From Acidithiobacillus_B sp049965315 (lineage in GTDB: Bacteria; Pseudomonadota; Gammaproteobacteria; Acidithiobacillales; Acidithiobacillaceae), in contig NZ_JBMFWL010000013.1 in assembly GCF_049965315.1 (NCBI RefSeq), forward strand, positions 1 through 47,163: DNA of 47,163 nt. The letters are read 5' to 3'. The notes beneath the pieces are model-generated. The model had not been told where the DNA came from. It searched no databases and saw nothing but the letters and a program-made list of their open reading frames with translations. The stretch's first letter is position 1, and each line of letters starts with the position of its first letter. Below are positions 10,234 through 17,316 of the stretch, in pieces. Made by a program: the position numbers and the translations under genes.

Positions 10234-11616
10234 CTACCCGCCATTCCCGGGTCCCTTTTCCTGGCGGCCGGTCAGATAGGCATCCCTGATCCGAAGGTAC
10301 AGGTTTTCTGCCAAAGGGCGGCCTTGCCAGGATAGCTCCAGGGTATAGGTGCTGCGCTTGAGGACAAGGCGGCGAACGGTCCAGGCCAGGATGCAGGCAG
10401 GCGCCAGAAGGGGAAGAACTCCCATGCCGCCCACCATTTCGGCGGCGATCAGCGCCGAACCCAGGACCGCGCCGGTGGCTGCGGCGGAAAAGGACGCCAT
10501 GCCCACGACGGCGCCCAGGATGGGGTTCAGATCCAGACCGGGGAAGACTGCCTGGGCCAAAATGGCCGTGCCGGCGCCAAAGGTTGCTCCCAGAAAGAGC
10601 GCGGGGCTGAAGGTGCCGCCCGACCCGCCGGAACCCAGGGTGAGCGCAGTGACCAGCAGCTTGAGGAGGAACAGGCTGAACAGGAGCCAGGGATGGCGCA
10701 AGCCCCCCGCAAGGACTTCCGCAATGGTGGCGAAGCCCACCCCTTCCACATGATATTGGCCCGTTTGCACAAGGACCAGATAGATCAGGATGCCCAGGAT
10801 GGCCATGGCCACGCCATGACGCCAGTAAGGGTTGTCCGGGAAGGCGCGAAAAGCACCCCCCAGGGCACTCAGCGCGGCAAGAAACAAGGCTGCACCGGCT
10901 CCGCAGCCCAGGCTCAGCCCCATATAGACCCACCAGGACCCCAAGGCAGGAATGGCGAGGGCAAAGCCCGGGAAACCTTTACCCAGGGCGCTGATCATCC
11001 AGCTTCCCGCGAAACTGGCCAGAAACACCGGCGCTACCCGTCGCCATTCCCCGGCAGGGCTGAGAATCTCCAAGGCGAAAACAAGGCCACCCCAAGGCGC
11101 GTGAAACAGCGCTGCGGTACCGGCGGCGGCACCGCAGGCCAGCAAGGTGTCGCGCTGCCAGCCTGCGAGACGGGCAAGGGTGGCGAGGAGATCCCCATAA
11201 ACGGCGCCCAACTGCATGATCGGCCCTTCGTGGCCGACGGAAGCACCGGAACCGATGCTGATGCTGGTGGCTACCGGGCGCCAGGCGGAAAGGGATGGGC
11301 GCAAGGCGGCATGATCAAGAAACAAGTTCCGCAGGATTTCCTGCACCCCGGCACCTTGGGCCTCCGGTGCCAGGCGCCGAATGATCCAGGTCACCAAAAG
11401 TCCACCGGCTACCGGGACCCCTATCACCCCTACCCCCCAGAACGATGGCGGCGTAGGCCGCAGCCAATCATAGTGGAAGCTCCATGACCCCAGGAAAAAA
11501 AGGTTATGGAAAAGGGCGATGAACGCATTGAACAAGGCCGCACCCGCACCCGCCGCCATGCCGGTGAGGATGGCCATGAGATAAAAACGCAGGATGGTCG
11601 GTGGTTTTGTTTTCAT
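10234..11616 (-). CDS. ClC-family chloride channel/transporter, divergent
   Basis: Membrane protein of 460 residues with ClC helices throughout. ATG 11616 overlaps the ATPase stop (ATGA), so the two are translationally coupled. Family landmarks are present in altered form. GSGIP is GAGVQ (A89 at the chloride-coordinating Ser107 of ClC-ec1). GREGP is GHEGP, with gating Glu E130 kept. FALEE is FALEI (I184 at the internal proton Glu203). GGxFxP is GGTFSP. The C-terminal GKPLY is GRPLA (A436 at Tyr445). Together these argue against an ordinary 2Cl-/H+ antiporter and for a passive or differently selective anion pathway. The assignments are by-eye alignment. It is the last gene of the merR operon. 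Confidence 0.88.
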   Translation of the reverse strand: MKTKPPTILRFYLMAILTGMAAGAGAALFNAFIALFHNLFFLGSWSFHYDWLRPTPPSFWGVGVIGVPVAGGLLVTWIIRRLAPEAQGAGVQEILRNLFLDHAALRPSLSAWRPVATSISIGSGASVGHEGPIMQLGAVYGDLLATLARLAGWQRDTLLACGAAAGTAALFHAPWGGLVFALEILSPAGEWRRVAPVFLASFAGSWMISALGKGFPGFALAIPALGSWWVYMGLSLGCGAGAALFLAALSALGGAFRAFPDNPYWRHGVAMAILGILIYLVLVQTGQYHVEGVGFATIAEVLAGGLRHPWLLFSLFLLKLLVTALTLGSGGSGGTFSPALFLGATFGAGTAILAQAVFPGLDLNPILGAVVGMASFSAAATGAVLGSALIAAEMVGGMGVLPLLAPACILAWTVRRLVLKRSTYTLELSWQGRPLAENLYLRIRDAYLTGRQEKGPGNGG

Positions 11617-14051
11617 TGGCGCGGCAGCCCGCGATAGGCCTCCAGCGCCCGATAGGCGATGATCTTGGCGCCGCTGTTGAGAAAGAACCATACCAGGGCG
11701 TAGGCCCATACCAGCAAGGCATAACCCCAGCCGATGGGGGGAATGAGCCAGCCGTAGACGGCGGCGAAGGTGCCGATGATCTTGGTGGCGATGGTGACAT
11801 TGAAAAAGCTCCAGCTCGGCCAGGGCCGCTGCCAGATGGCGCCGGTGTTGCGGGTCAGGAAGATGGTCAGGTGGCCGGCCACGAGCAGCTTCAGGAAGAT
11901 CAGGGTGCGGATGACGTCCGCCGGCAAATGCAGGTAGGTTTCGGCAATCCAGAACAGGGAGAAGGAGGAGACGACGCCAAGCACGCCGAGAAGGATGGAG
12001 ATGGTCAGCACCCGCGTCATGTCCCAGCGCACCGGCCGTGGCGCCGTGGGGGCGTTGTCGTAGGCGATCATCATGATGGGGAAGTCGTTGAGCAGGGCGA
12101 TCATGACGATCATCACCGCCGTGACCGGGTAGAAGTTGAATACCAGGATCGACAGGGTCATGAAGAGCAGGACCCGGATCGTCTCGGCGATCCGATAGAT
12201 GGCGTAGCTGTTCATGCGCGCGAAGATCCGGCGCGCTTCCTCGACGGCCCCGACGATGACCGTCAGGCCGGGGGCGGTGAGCACCAGATCGGCCGCGGCG
12301 CGGGCGGCGTCGGTGGCGCCGCTGACGGCGATGCCGACATCGGCCTGCTTCAACGCAGGGGCGTCGTTGACGCCGTCGCCGGTCATGCCGACGATATGGT
12401 CCCTGGCCTGCAGCGCCTTGACGATGGTGAACTTATGCTCCGGAAAGACCTGGGCGAAACCGTCGGCCTCTTCGGCCTGGGTCTGCGCGGCCTGGACATC
12501 GGTGGAGAGGGCTTCGGCGGGAACGATGTTTTGCCCCAGATGCAGCAGCGTGGAGACCTGCCTGGCGATGGCCAGATGATCGCCGGTGACCATCTTGATG
12601 TCGATCCCCATCCGCTGGCCGGCCGCGATGGTTTGCGCCGAATCCTCCCGCGGCGGGTCGAACAACGGCAAGAGGCCGAGAAAGCGCCAAGCGCCGTCCG
12701 CTTCCGTCCGTGCCACCCCCAGGGTGCGGTAGCCTTTTTCCGCCAAGGCATCGATCTGGCGGGTGACCGCCTGCCTGGTGCCGGCATCGGGTTGGGCCAG
12801 GTCCAGGATGACCTGCGGGGCGCCCTTGCTGATGCGGAAACGCTCGGTGCCTGCCGCCACTTCCGCCTCGCTGCGCTTGCTCACGGGGTCAAAGGGCTGG
12901 TACTTCAGGACGGAATAGCGATGCAACTCGTCGGACGCCCGCAAACCGCCCAGCACGGCGGTGTCGATGGGATCGCCCGTATCCCGCTCCGAGGCCAGGG
13001 CGGCGGCGAGGATCAGTTCCTCCGCATCACGGGCGCCGGCCAGCACGGGCTCGCCCAGGGTGAGGCGGTTCTGGGTGAGGGTGCCGGTCTTGTCGGCGCA
13101 GAGCACGTCCATGCCGGCCATCTCCTCGATGGCCACCAGACGCGAGACGATGGCCTTCAGCCGCGCCAGCCGCTCCGCCCCGACGGCCATGGTCACCGAC
13201 AATACGGCGGGCAGGGCGACGGGGATGGCGGCCACGGTCAGGATCAGGGCAAAGAGGATCGTCCGGATCACGGGCTCCTGGCGGATCGCCAGGGCCACGA
13301 CGAGGATCACCGCGATGAGGACCAGCGCCGAAACGATCAGGAAATTGCCGATGGCGAGCACGGCCTTGCGGAAGTGGGAGATGCTCTCCGCCCGCTCCAC
13401 CAGTTGCGCGGTCTTGCCGAAAAAGGTCTGCAGGCCCGTCGCCGTCACCACGCCCTGCATCTCGCCCTTGCCCACGATGGAACCGGAATAAGCGCTATCC
13501 CCCCGGCCCTTGTCCACCGGCAGGGATTCCCCCGTCAGGACCGACTGGTCGACGCTGAGGTACTCGCCGCCCAGCAGCAGCACATCGGCGGGAATGATGT
13601 TTCCCAGCTTCAGCAGGATGATGTCGCCGGGCACCAGATCCTGGGCGGCGATCTCCTGCCACAGGCCGTCGCGCAGGACGCGCGCCCGCAGCGCCAGTTT
13701 GCGCTTGAGCATGGCGATGGCATTGCCGGCCTTGTGTTCCTGCCAAAAGCCCACGCTGGCGTTTACCAGCAGGAGGGTCATGATGATGGCGAAGTCCGCC
13801 CAATGCGCCACCGCGGCGGAAAGCACCGCGGCGATTTCGATCATCCAGGGAATGGGGCCCCAGAAATAGCCCAGAAACTGCCGGATCGGGCTGAGGTGTT
13901 TTTCGGGGATAGCGTTCGCCCCATACTGGGCCAGGCGGCGGGCGGCCTCCGCCGACGACAAGCCGCGCCGGGGATCGCTCTGCAATTGCCGGAGCACGTC
14001 CGGAATGCCGGAGGCGCTTGCCGAGCTTGGGTGCTTTTCCATGGGACACAT
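11613..14051 (-). CDS. P3A-type proton-pumping ATPase (plasma-membrane H+-ATPase family)
   Basis: The 812-residue protein pumps H+ out using ATP, by family. TGES is at 173-176, phosphorylated Asp320 in DKTGTLT, TGD at 489-491 and GDGVND at 559-564. The membrane segment TVAAIPVALPAVLSVTMAVG and the M6 segment ALLNDFPIMMIAYDNAP are P3A hallmarks; D656 matches the proton-binding Asp684 of plant AHA2. There is no CPC motif and no N-terminal metal-binding domain, so it is not a P1B metal pump despite the HMA gene next door. There is no long autoinhibitory C-terminus. ATG 14051 is preceded by AAGAG, which can pair with an upstream CTCTT (14053-14074 hairpin). Confidence 0.93.
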   Translation of the reverse strand: MCPMEKHPSSASASGIPDVLRQLQSDPRRGLSSAEAARRLAQYGANAIPEKHLSPIRQFLGYFWGPIPWMIEIAAVLSAAVAHWADFAIIMTLLLVNASVGFWQEHKAGNAIAMLKRKLALRARVLRDGLWQEIAAQDLVPGDIILLKLGNIIPADVLLLGGEYLSVDQSVLTGESLPVDKGRGDSAYSGSIVGKGEMQGVVTATGLQTFFGKTAQLVERAESISHFRKAVLAIGNFLIVSALVLIAVILVVALAIRQEPVIRTILFALILTVAAIPVALPAVLSVTMAVGAERLARLKAIVSRLVAIEEMAGMDVLCADKTGTLTQNRLTLGEPVLAGARDAEELILAAALASERDTGDPIDTAVLGGLRASDELHRYSVLKYQPFDPVSKRSEAEVAAGTERFRISKGAPQVILDLAQPDAGTRQAVTRQIDALAEKGYRTLGVARTEADGAWRFLGLLPLFDPPREDSAQTIAAGQRMGIDIKMVTGDHLAIARQVSTLLHLGQNIVPAEALSTDVQAAQTQAEEADGFAQVFPEHKFTIVKALQARDHIVGMTGDGVNDAPALKQADVGIAVSGATDAARAAADLVLTAPGLTVIVGAVEEARRIFARMNSYAIYRIAETIRVLLFMTLSILVFNFYPVTAVMIVMIALLNDFPIMMIAYDNAPTAPRPVRWDMTRVLTISILLGVLGVVSSFSLFWIAETYLHLPADVIRTLIFLKLLVAGHLTIFLTRNTGAIWQRPWPSWSFFNVTIATKIIGTFAAVYGWLIPPIGWGYALLVWAYALVWFFLNSGAKIIAYRALEAYRGLPRQ

Positions 14052-14122
14052 CTTTTCAACTCTTGCCCGGGCAAGCAAGAGGCGGCCGGCAAGACGCGCG
14101 GGCCGCGGCGCTACCGTGCTAC

Positions 14123-14329
14123 CTAGCCCTGCACTTCGGCCTGGTAACCGGCTTGGGTCACGGCCTTGAGCAACGCCTCGGTACTGGCGCCGCCCTGCAC
14201 CACGGCCTTTCCTGCAGAGAGATCCACGGCGACATGGGTCACGCCGGGTACCTTTTCCAGCGCCTTGTTGACGGCCATCACACAATGCCCGCAGCTCATG
14301 CCTTGAATCTTGAGAATCACTTCATTCAT
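14123..14329 (-). CDS. HMA-domain metallochaperone (CopZ-like)
   Basis: This 68-residue stand-alone heavy-metal-associated domain starts at ATG 14329, behind AGGAG at 7 nt. The metal loop is GMSCGHC (C13, C16), and the ferredoxin-like fold ends in EALLKAVTQAGYQAEV. Such proteins carry Cu(I), or sometimes other soft metals or zinc, to ATPases or sensors. It lies between merR and the P3A ATPase in the same direction. Its usual partner, a P1B copper ATPase, is absent from the window. Metal identity is not decided by the sequence. Confidence 0.92.
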   Translation of the reverse strand: MNEVILKIQGMSCGHCVMAVNKALEKVPGVTHVAVDLSAGKAVVQGGASTEALLKAVTQAGYQAEVQG

Positions 14330-14388
14330 GGCAACACTCCTGTTCGGTGAGAAAAAGGGAAAGCAAGGCAAGGACGGTGCCGCGGGCC

Positions 14389-14430
14389 CCTTGCCGTTGG
14401 GCAGGCCACCATGGGCCTGCCGCAGGGTGG
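14389..14430 (-). promoter_or_regulatory. Intercistronic hairpin between merR and HMA gene
   Basis: On the minus strand GGCAGGCC-CATGGT-GGCCTGCC forms a perfect 8-bp stem just after the merR stop. There is no U-tract, so it is more likely an RNA-processing or stability element than a terminator. Confidence 0.4.
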
Positions 14431-14859
14431 TCACCCGCATTCATGCCCTGCCGTCATGTCATCGCCCAGCAGCGCGGCCAGGATGGGACAGGCAGCGGTG
14501 GGGCCATGGCCCGGGCAGAGCTCGTTGAGGGCCGCGAGGCCCGTCCGCATCCGTTGCAAGTCGCTGATTTTCGCATCGATCTCGGCAATCTTGATCTGCG
14601 CCAGGGCCTTGACCCGGGACATGTCTTCGTTGGCGGCGGCGTGCAGGCCGAGCAGTTCGCGAATCTCCGCCAAGGAAAACCCCAGCGCTTGGGCGCGGCG
14701 AATGAAGCGCAGCCGCCCTTCGGCATCCGTCCCGTAAAGGCGATAGTTGGCGCGACTGCGCTGCGTGGGCTGAATCAGGCCAAGGCGCTCGTAATAACGC
14801 AAGGTCTCGGGGGCCAGTCCTGACTCCCGCGCCAAGCGACCGATGGTGATGGCAACCAT
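14431..14859 (-). CDS. MerR-family metal-responsive regulator
   Basis: The 142-residue protein has an N-terminal winged helix (TIGRLARESGLAPETLRYYERLGLI), a dimerisation helix (about 80-112) and a C-terminal metal loop C115-P-G-H-G-P-T-A-A-C124-P-I-L, then a final H139-E-C141. This layout is like ZntR/CadR/CueR sensors. By eye, the position of ZntR Cys79 is Met80 here, so ligand geometry may differ. AGGAGGAG gives a strong ribosome site for ATG 14859. It heads the HMA-ATPase-ClC operon and probably autoregulates it from the 20-bp-spacer promoter just upstream. Confidence 0.92.
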   Translation of the reverse strand: MVAITIGRLARESGLAPETLRYYERLGLIQPTQRSRANYRLYGTDAEGRLRFIRRAQALGFSLAEIRELLGLHAAANEDMSRVKALAQIKIAEIDAKISDLQRMRTGLAALNELCPGHGPTAACPILAALLGDDMTAGHECG

Positions 14860-14888
14860 GCTGTCTCCTCCTGTTATGGTGGATTGCC

Positions 14889-14920
14889 ATCCTACAACTT
14901 GTAGTCTACCTTAATGTCAA
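14889..14920 (-). promoter_or_regulatory. MerR-type promoter/operator of the merR-HMA-ATPase-clc operon
   Basis: On the minus strand -35 TTGACA (14920-14915) and -10 TAGGAT (14894-14889) are 20 bp apart. This is too long for sigma70 alone and diagnostic of MerR-type DNA-distortion promoters. The spacer contains two overlapping dyads, GTAG-T-CTAC (14901-14909) and CTACAA-C-TTGTAG (14892-14904, plus-strand reading). It ends about 30 bp before merR. Confidence 0.8.
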
Positions 14921-14952
14921 GGGCTTGCGGGGGATGAATCCATGGCCTGCGG

Positions 14953-16002
14953 TCACTGGCCCAGCAGTGTCTCCACCAGGACCGTGGCGAAGCTGCCAGC
15001 CGGCAGGAAGAAATCCAGTTCCAGGGTAGCCGCATCGGGCCAGGTCCACGCCAGCCTCTGCGGGCGCACACGCAAAGGGCGCCGCGCCGCATCCAGGCCC
15101 TGGGCGGCCAGACATTGCGCCCAATGCAGGCCCGACTCGGGCAAGGCGGCGCCTCCCCGCCATGCGGCCAGCGCCCCATCTTCCACCTGCAGCGCCGCAC
15201 CGCCAGGATGGATGCCGGCGCGCCCGGGCAAGGGACCGGTGGGGTGGAGGTCCCAGGCCGCCGCCCGTTCCACCAGGGCCGGCAACTCTTCGTCTTCCGC
15301 ACGGAAATGGCTGTGGCTACCGTCGAGCTGCACCACTTCCCCGGACAGGAGCCGCGACCAAGCGTCCTGCCGCACCCGCTCGGCCAGGACCGCGTTGAAG
15401 AGGATGGAGCGGGCGGCCGACCAGAGCAGGCCGCGCTCATGGCGACCCATGCCGCGGGGCGCACCGGCGAGGAGCCGCCCGGCCTTGTCGATGTTGCCGT
15501 GGCCAAAGCGCTGCTCACCGAAATAATTGGGAAAGCCCTCCTGGGCCACGGTCGCCAGTCTTTCCTCCCAAAGCCCCCGATCACCGGCGACCTCCCGCAA
15601 GACCAGATGGAAGTGGTTGCCCCGCAAAACCCCCCGCCGCAGCTTTTTATCATGGCGCTGCTCACTCAGGATCCGCAGATTGTCATCGTTCAGGCTGGCC
15701 CAGGGGCAGGTCTTATGGGCGCCCAGGGGTACGGTGAAGACCTGGCGCGTCACCGCCCAGCGGTCCTTGAGGCCGGCAAAACCCACATCGCGCACCGCCA
15801 CCTCCGCCAGACGCGCCAGGCGCTGGGCCACCTGTTCGGTGTTGAGGCCGCGCTTTTCGATCTCCAGCCAGCAATGGGAGCCGCTGCCCGAAGGCAGGAA
15901 AGGCAGTTCCTCGCGCACCTGAAAATCCGCCAGCTCCGCCCGCAGACGGGCGCGCAGCCCCGCATCGGGCCAGGGGAAAAGGCGCGGCTCGACCTCAGCC
16001 AC
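14953..16002 (-). CDS. truD: tRNA pseudouridine(13) synthase TruD
   Basis: Makes pseudouridine 13 in tRNA-Glu. Starting at GTG 16002, which overlaps the ispF stop by 8 bp (GTGGCTGA), the protein is 349 residues, the same as E. coli TruD. This start places the catalytic Asp in GLKDR at exactly position 80. Other family blocks are DFQVREELPF, NYFGEQRFG and the KxLRRGxLRGNHF segment. It is the third gene of ispD-ispF-truD. Confidence 0.95.
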   Translation of the reverse strand: MAEVEPRLFPWPDAGLRARLRAELADFQVREELPFLPSGSGSHCWLEIEKRGLNTEQVAQRLARLAEVAVRDVGFAGLKDRWAVTRQVFTVPLGAHKTCPWASLNDDNLRILSEQRHDKKLRRGVLRGNHFHLVLREVAGDRGLWEERLATVAQEGFPNYFGEQRFGHGNIDKAGRLLAGAPRGMGRHERGLLWSAARSILFNAVLAERVRQDAWSRLLSGEVVQLDGSHSHFRAEDEELPALVERAAAWDLHPTGPLPGRAGIHPGGAALQVEDGALAAWRGGAALPESGLHWAQCLAAQGLDAARRPLRVRPQRLAWTWPDAATLELDFFLPAGSFATVLVETLLGQ

Positions 16003-16477
16003 GGTGGAGCAGGACGACGGCGTGGGCGCTGATCCCTTCACCGCGGCCGGCATAACCCAGGCCCTCGGTGGTGGTGGCCTTGATGTTGACGGCATCCAGG
16101 GCCAGGCCCAGATCCTCGGCCAGATGCTGCTGCATGCGGGGAATATGGGGAGCGAGTTTGGGCCGCTGGCAGACGATGGTGGCATCCACATTACCCGGCG
16201 CAAAACCCCGCGCCTGCACCAGATCGCGACAGTGGCGCAGGAGCACCCGCGAATCGGCCCCGCGAAAGCGCTCGTCGCTATCGGGAAAATGACGGCCGAT
16301 GTCCCCCAGGGCTGCCGCACCGAGGAGGGCATCGCAGATGGCGTGGAGCAGGACATCCGCATCGGAGTGGCCGGCCAGGCCAAGGGCATAGGGCACCTGC
16401 ACGCCCCCCAGGATCAGGGGCCGGTCAGGCACCAGCCCATGCACGTCAAAACCATGGCCCACGCGAAAATCCCTCAT
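15995..16477 (-). CDS. ispF: 2-C-methyl-D-erythritol 2,4-cyclodiphosphate synthase
   Basis: MEP-pathway enzyme converting CDP-ME-2-phosphate to MEcPP. It has 160 residues from ATG 16477 (ATGA overlap with ispD). RVGHGFDVH carries the metal-binding Asp/His pair. GHSDADVLLHAICDALLGA, ALGDIGRHFPD and a C-terminal ATTTEGLGYAGRGEGISAHA complete the signature. It is translationally coupled to ispD upstream and truD downstream. Confidence 0.96.
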   Translation of the reverse strand: MRDFRVGHGFDVHGLVPDRPLILGGVQVPYALGLAGHSDADVLLHAICDALLGAAALGDIGRHFPDSDERFRGADSRVLLRHCRDLVQARGFAPGNVDATIVCQRPKLAPHIPRMQQHLAEDLGLALDAVNIKATTTEGLGYAGRGEGISAHAVVLLHRG

Positions 16478-17193
16478 TTTGCCTGTTCCCTCCATTGCGC
16501 CTCCAGAATGGCCGCCGCCAGGGGCAGGTCTTCCGGAAGGGTCACCTTGATGTTGTCCCCATGCCCACGCACCAGCAACGGCCGCCAGCCCTGCCGCTCC
16601 ATGGCCGAGGCCTCATCGGTCATCGTCCATCCCTGCCGCGCGGCGTCGGCCAGGGCCGCGGCCAATGCCCCCAAGGGGAAGGCCTGGGGCGTGAAGGCCC
16701 GCCAGAGGGCACTGCGTTCCACCGTCTCCAGCACCCGGCCATGATCCTCCCTTTTCAGGGTGTCGGCCACCGGCAAGGCAAGCAGCGCCCCCTGGGGGGC
16801 ATCCGCCAGGCTGTCCAGCAAGAGGTCCAGGTCGGCGCGGCGCAGACAGGGGCGCGCCGCGTCATGGACCAGGACCCAGTCCGTGGCCGCTGCGCCCTGC
16901 TGCCGCAGCGCCTGCAGGCCAAGTCCCACGGAATCCGCCCGTTCCCGCCCCCCCGCCACGGGCGGTAACAGCCTGGCGGCCTGATCGCCGAGACCTTCCC
17001 GCCAGCAATCGCCCGCCAGATCGGCGCTGGGCAGGACGAGCTGGACGCCAGCGATGCGCGGATGCCCGAGAAAGCACCCCAGGGCATGGGCCAGGACCGG
17101 CCGGCCGTGGAGCAGAAGATATTGTTTCGCCAGCACGCCGCCAAAGCGCCTGCCACTGCCCCCCGCCGGCACCACCGCCCAGATGCGTCCCAT
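16474..17193 (-). CDS. ispD: 2-C-methyl-D-erythritol 4-phosphate cytidylyltransferase
   Basis: Forms CDP-ME from MEP and CTP. It has 239 residues from ATG 17193, behind GGGAGAAGGGAT. The nucleotide loop is VVPAGGSGRRFGG...KQY (about 7-25); VHDAARPCL, the TLKR catalytic segment and the C-terminal MTDEASAME and NIKVTLPEDL motifs follow. It is divergent from mfd, with 123 bp between starts. Confidence 0.95.
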   Translation of the reverse strand: MGRIWAVVPAGGSGRRFGGVLAKQYLLLHGRPVLAHALGCFLGHPRIAGVQLVLPSADLAGDCWREGLGDQAARLLPPVAGGRERADSVGLGLQALRQQGAAATDWVLVHDAARPCLRRADLDLLLDSLADAPQGALLALPVADTLKREDHGRVLETVERSALWRAFTPQAFPLGALAAALADAARQGWTMTDEASAMERQGWRPLLVRGHGDNIKVTLPEDLPLAAAILEAQWREQAK

Positions 17194-17255
17194 ATCCCTT
17201 CTCCCGCCATGCCGACGCCGCGAACCCGGCGCCATTTTGCCGTCGCCCACAGGCG

Positions 17256-17284
17256 TAGTCAAAAACGGCTCCGGCCGGTAAACT
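17256..17284 (+). promoter_or_regulatory. Candidate sigma70 promoter of mfd
   Basis: TAGTCA (17256-17261), a 17-bp spacer and TAAACT (17279-17284) give a start near 17291, about 26 nt before the TTG I chose for mfd. Each hexamer matches 4 of 6 consensus bases. Confidence 0.45.
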
Positions 17285-17316
17285 GTGCCATTCTTTCGTT
17301 CAGCGAACCGGATTCC

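Noticed and set aside
11613..14051. The ATPase as a copper or zinc exporter because merR and an HMA gene precede it
   Set aside because: There is no CPC or other P1B membrane motif and no metal-binding N-terminus; the M4 and M6 segments match P3A proton pumps.
11601..14126. A long plus-strand open frame opposite the P3A ATPase
   Set aside because: The minus strand has all P-type ATPase motifs in order; the plus frame is compositional.
17062..17316. Mfd starting further upstream in the open frame
   Set aside because: The extension overlaps ispD on the other strand, encodes no Mfd sequence and has no start near the family N-terminus except TTG 17317.
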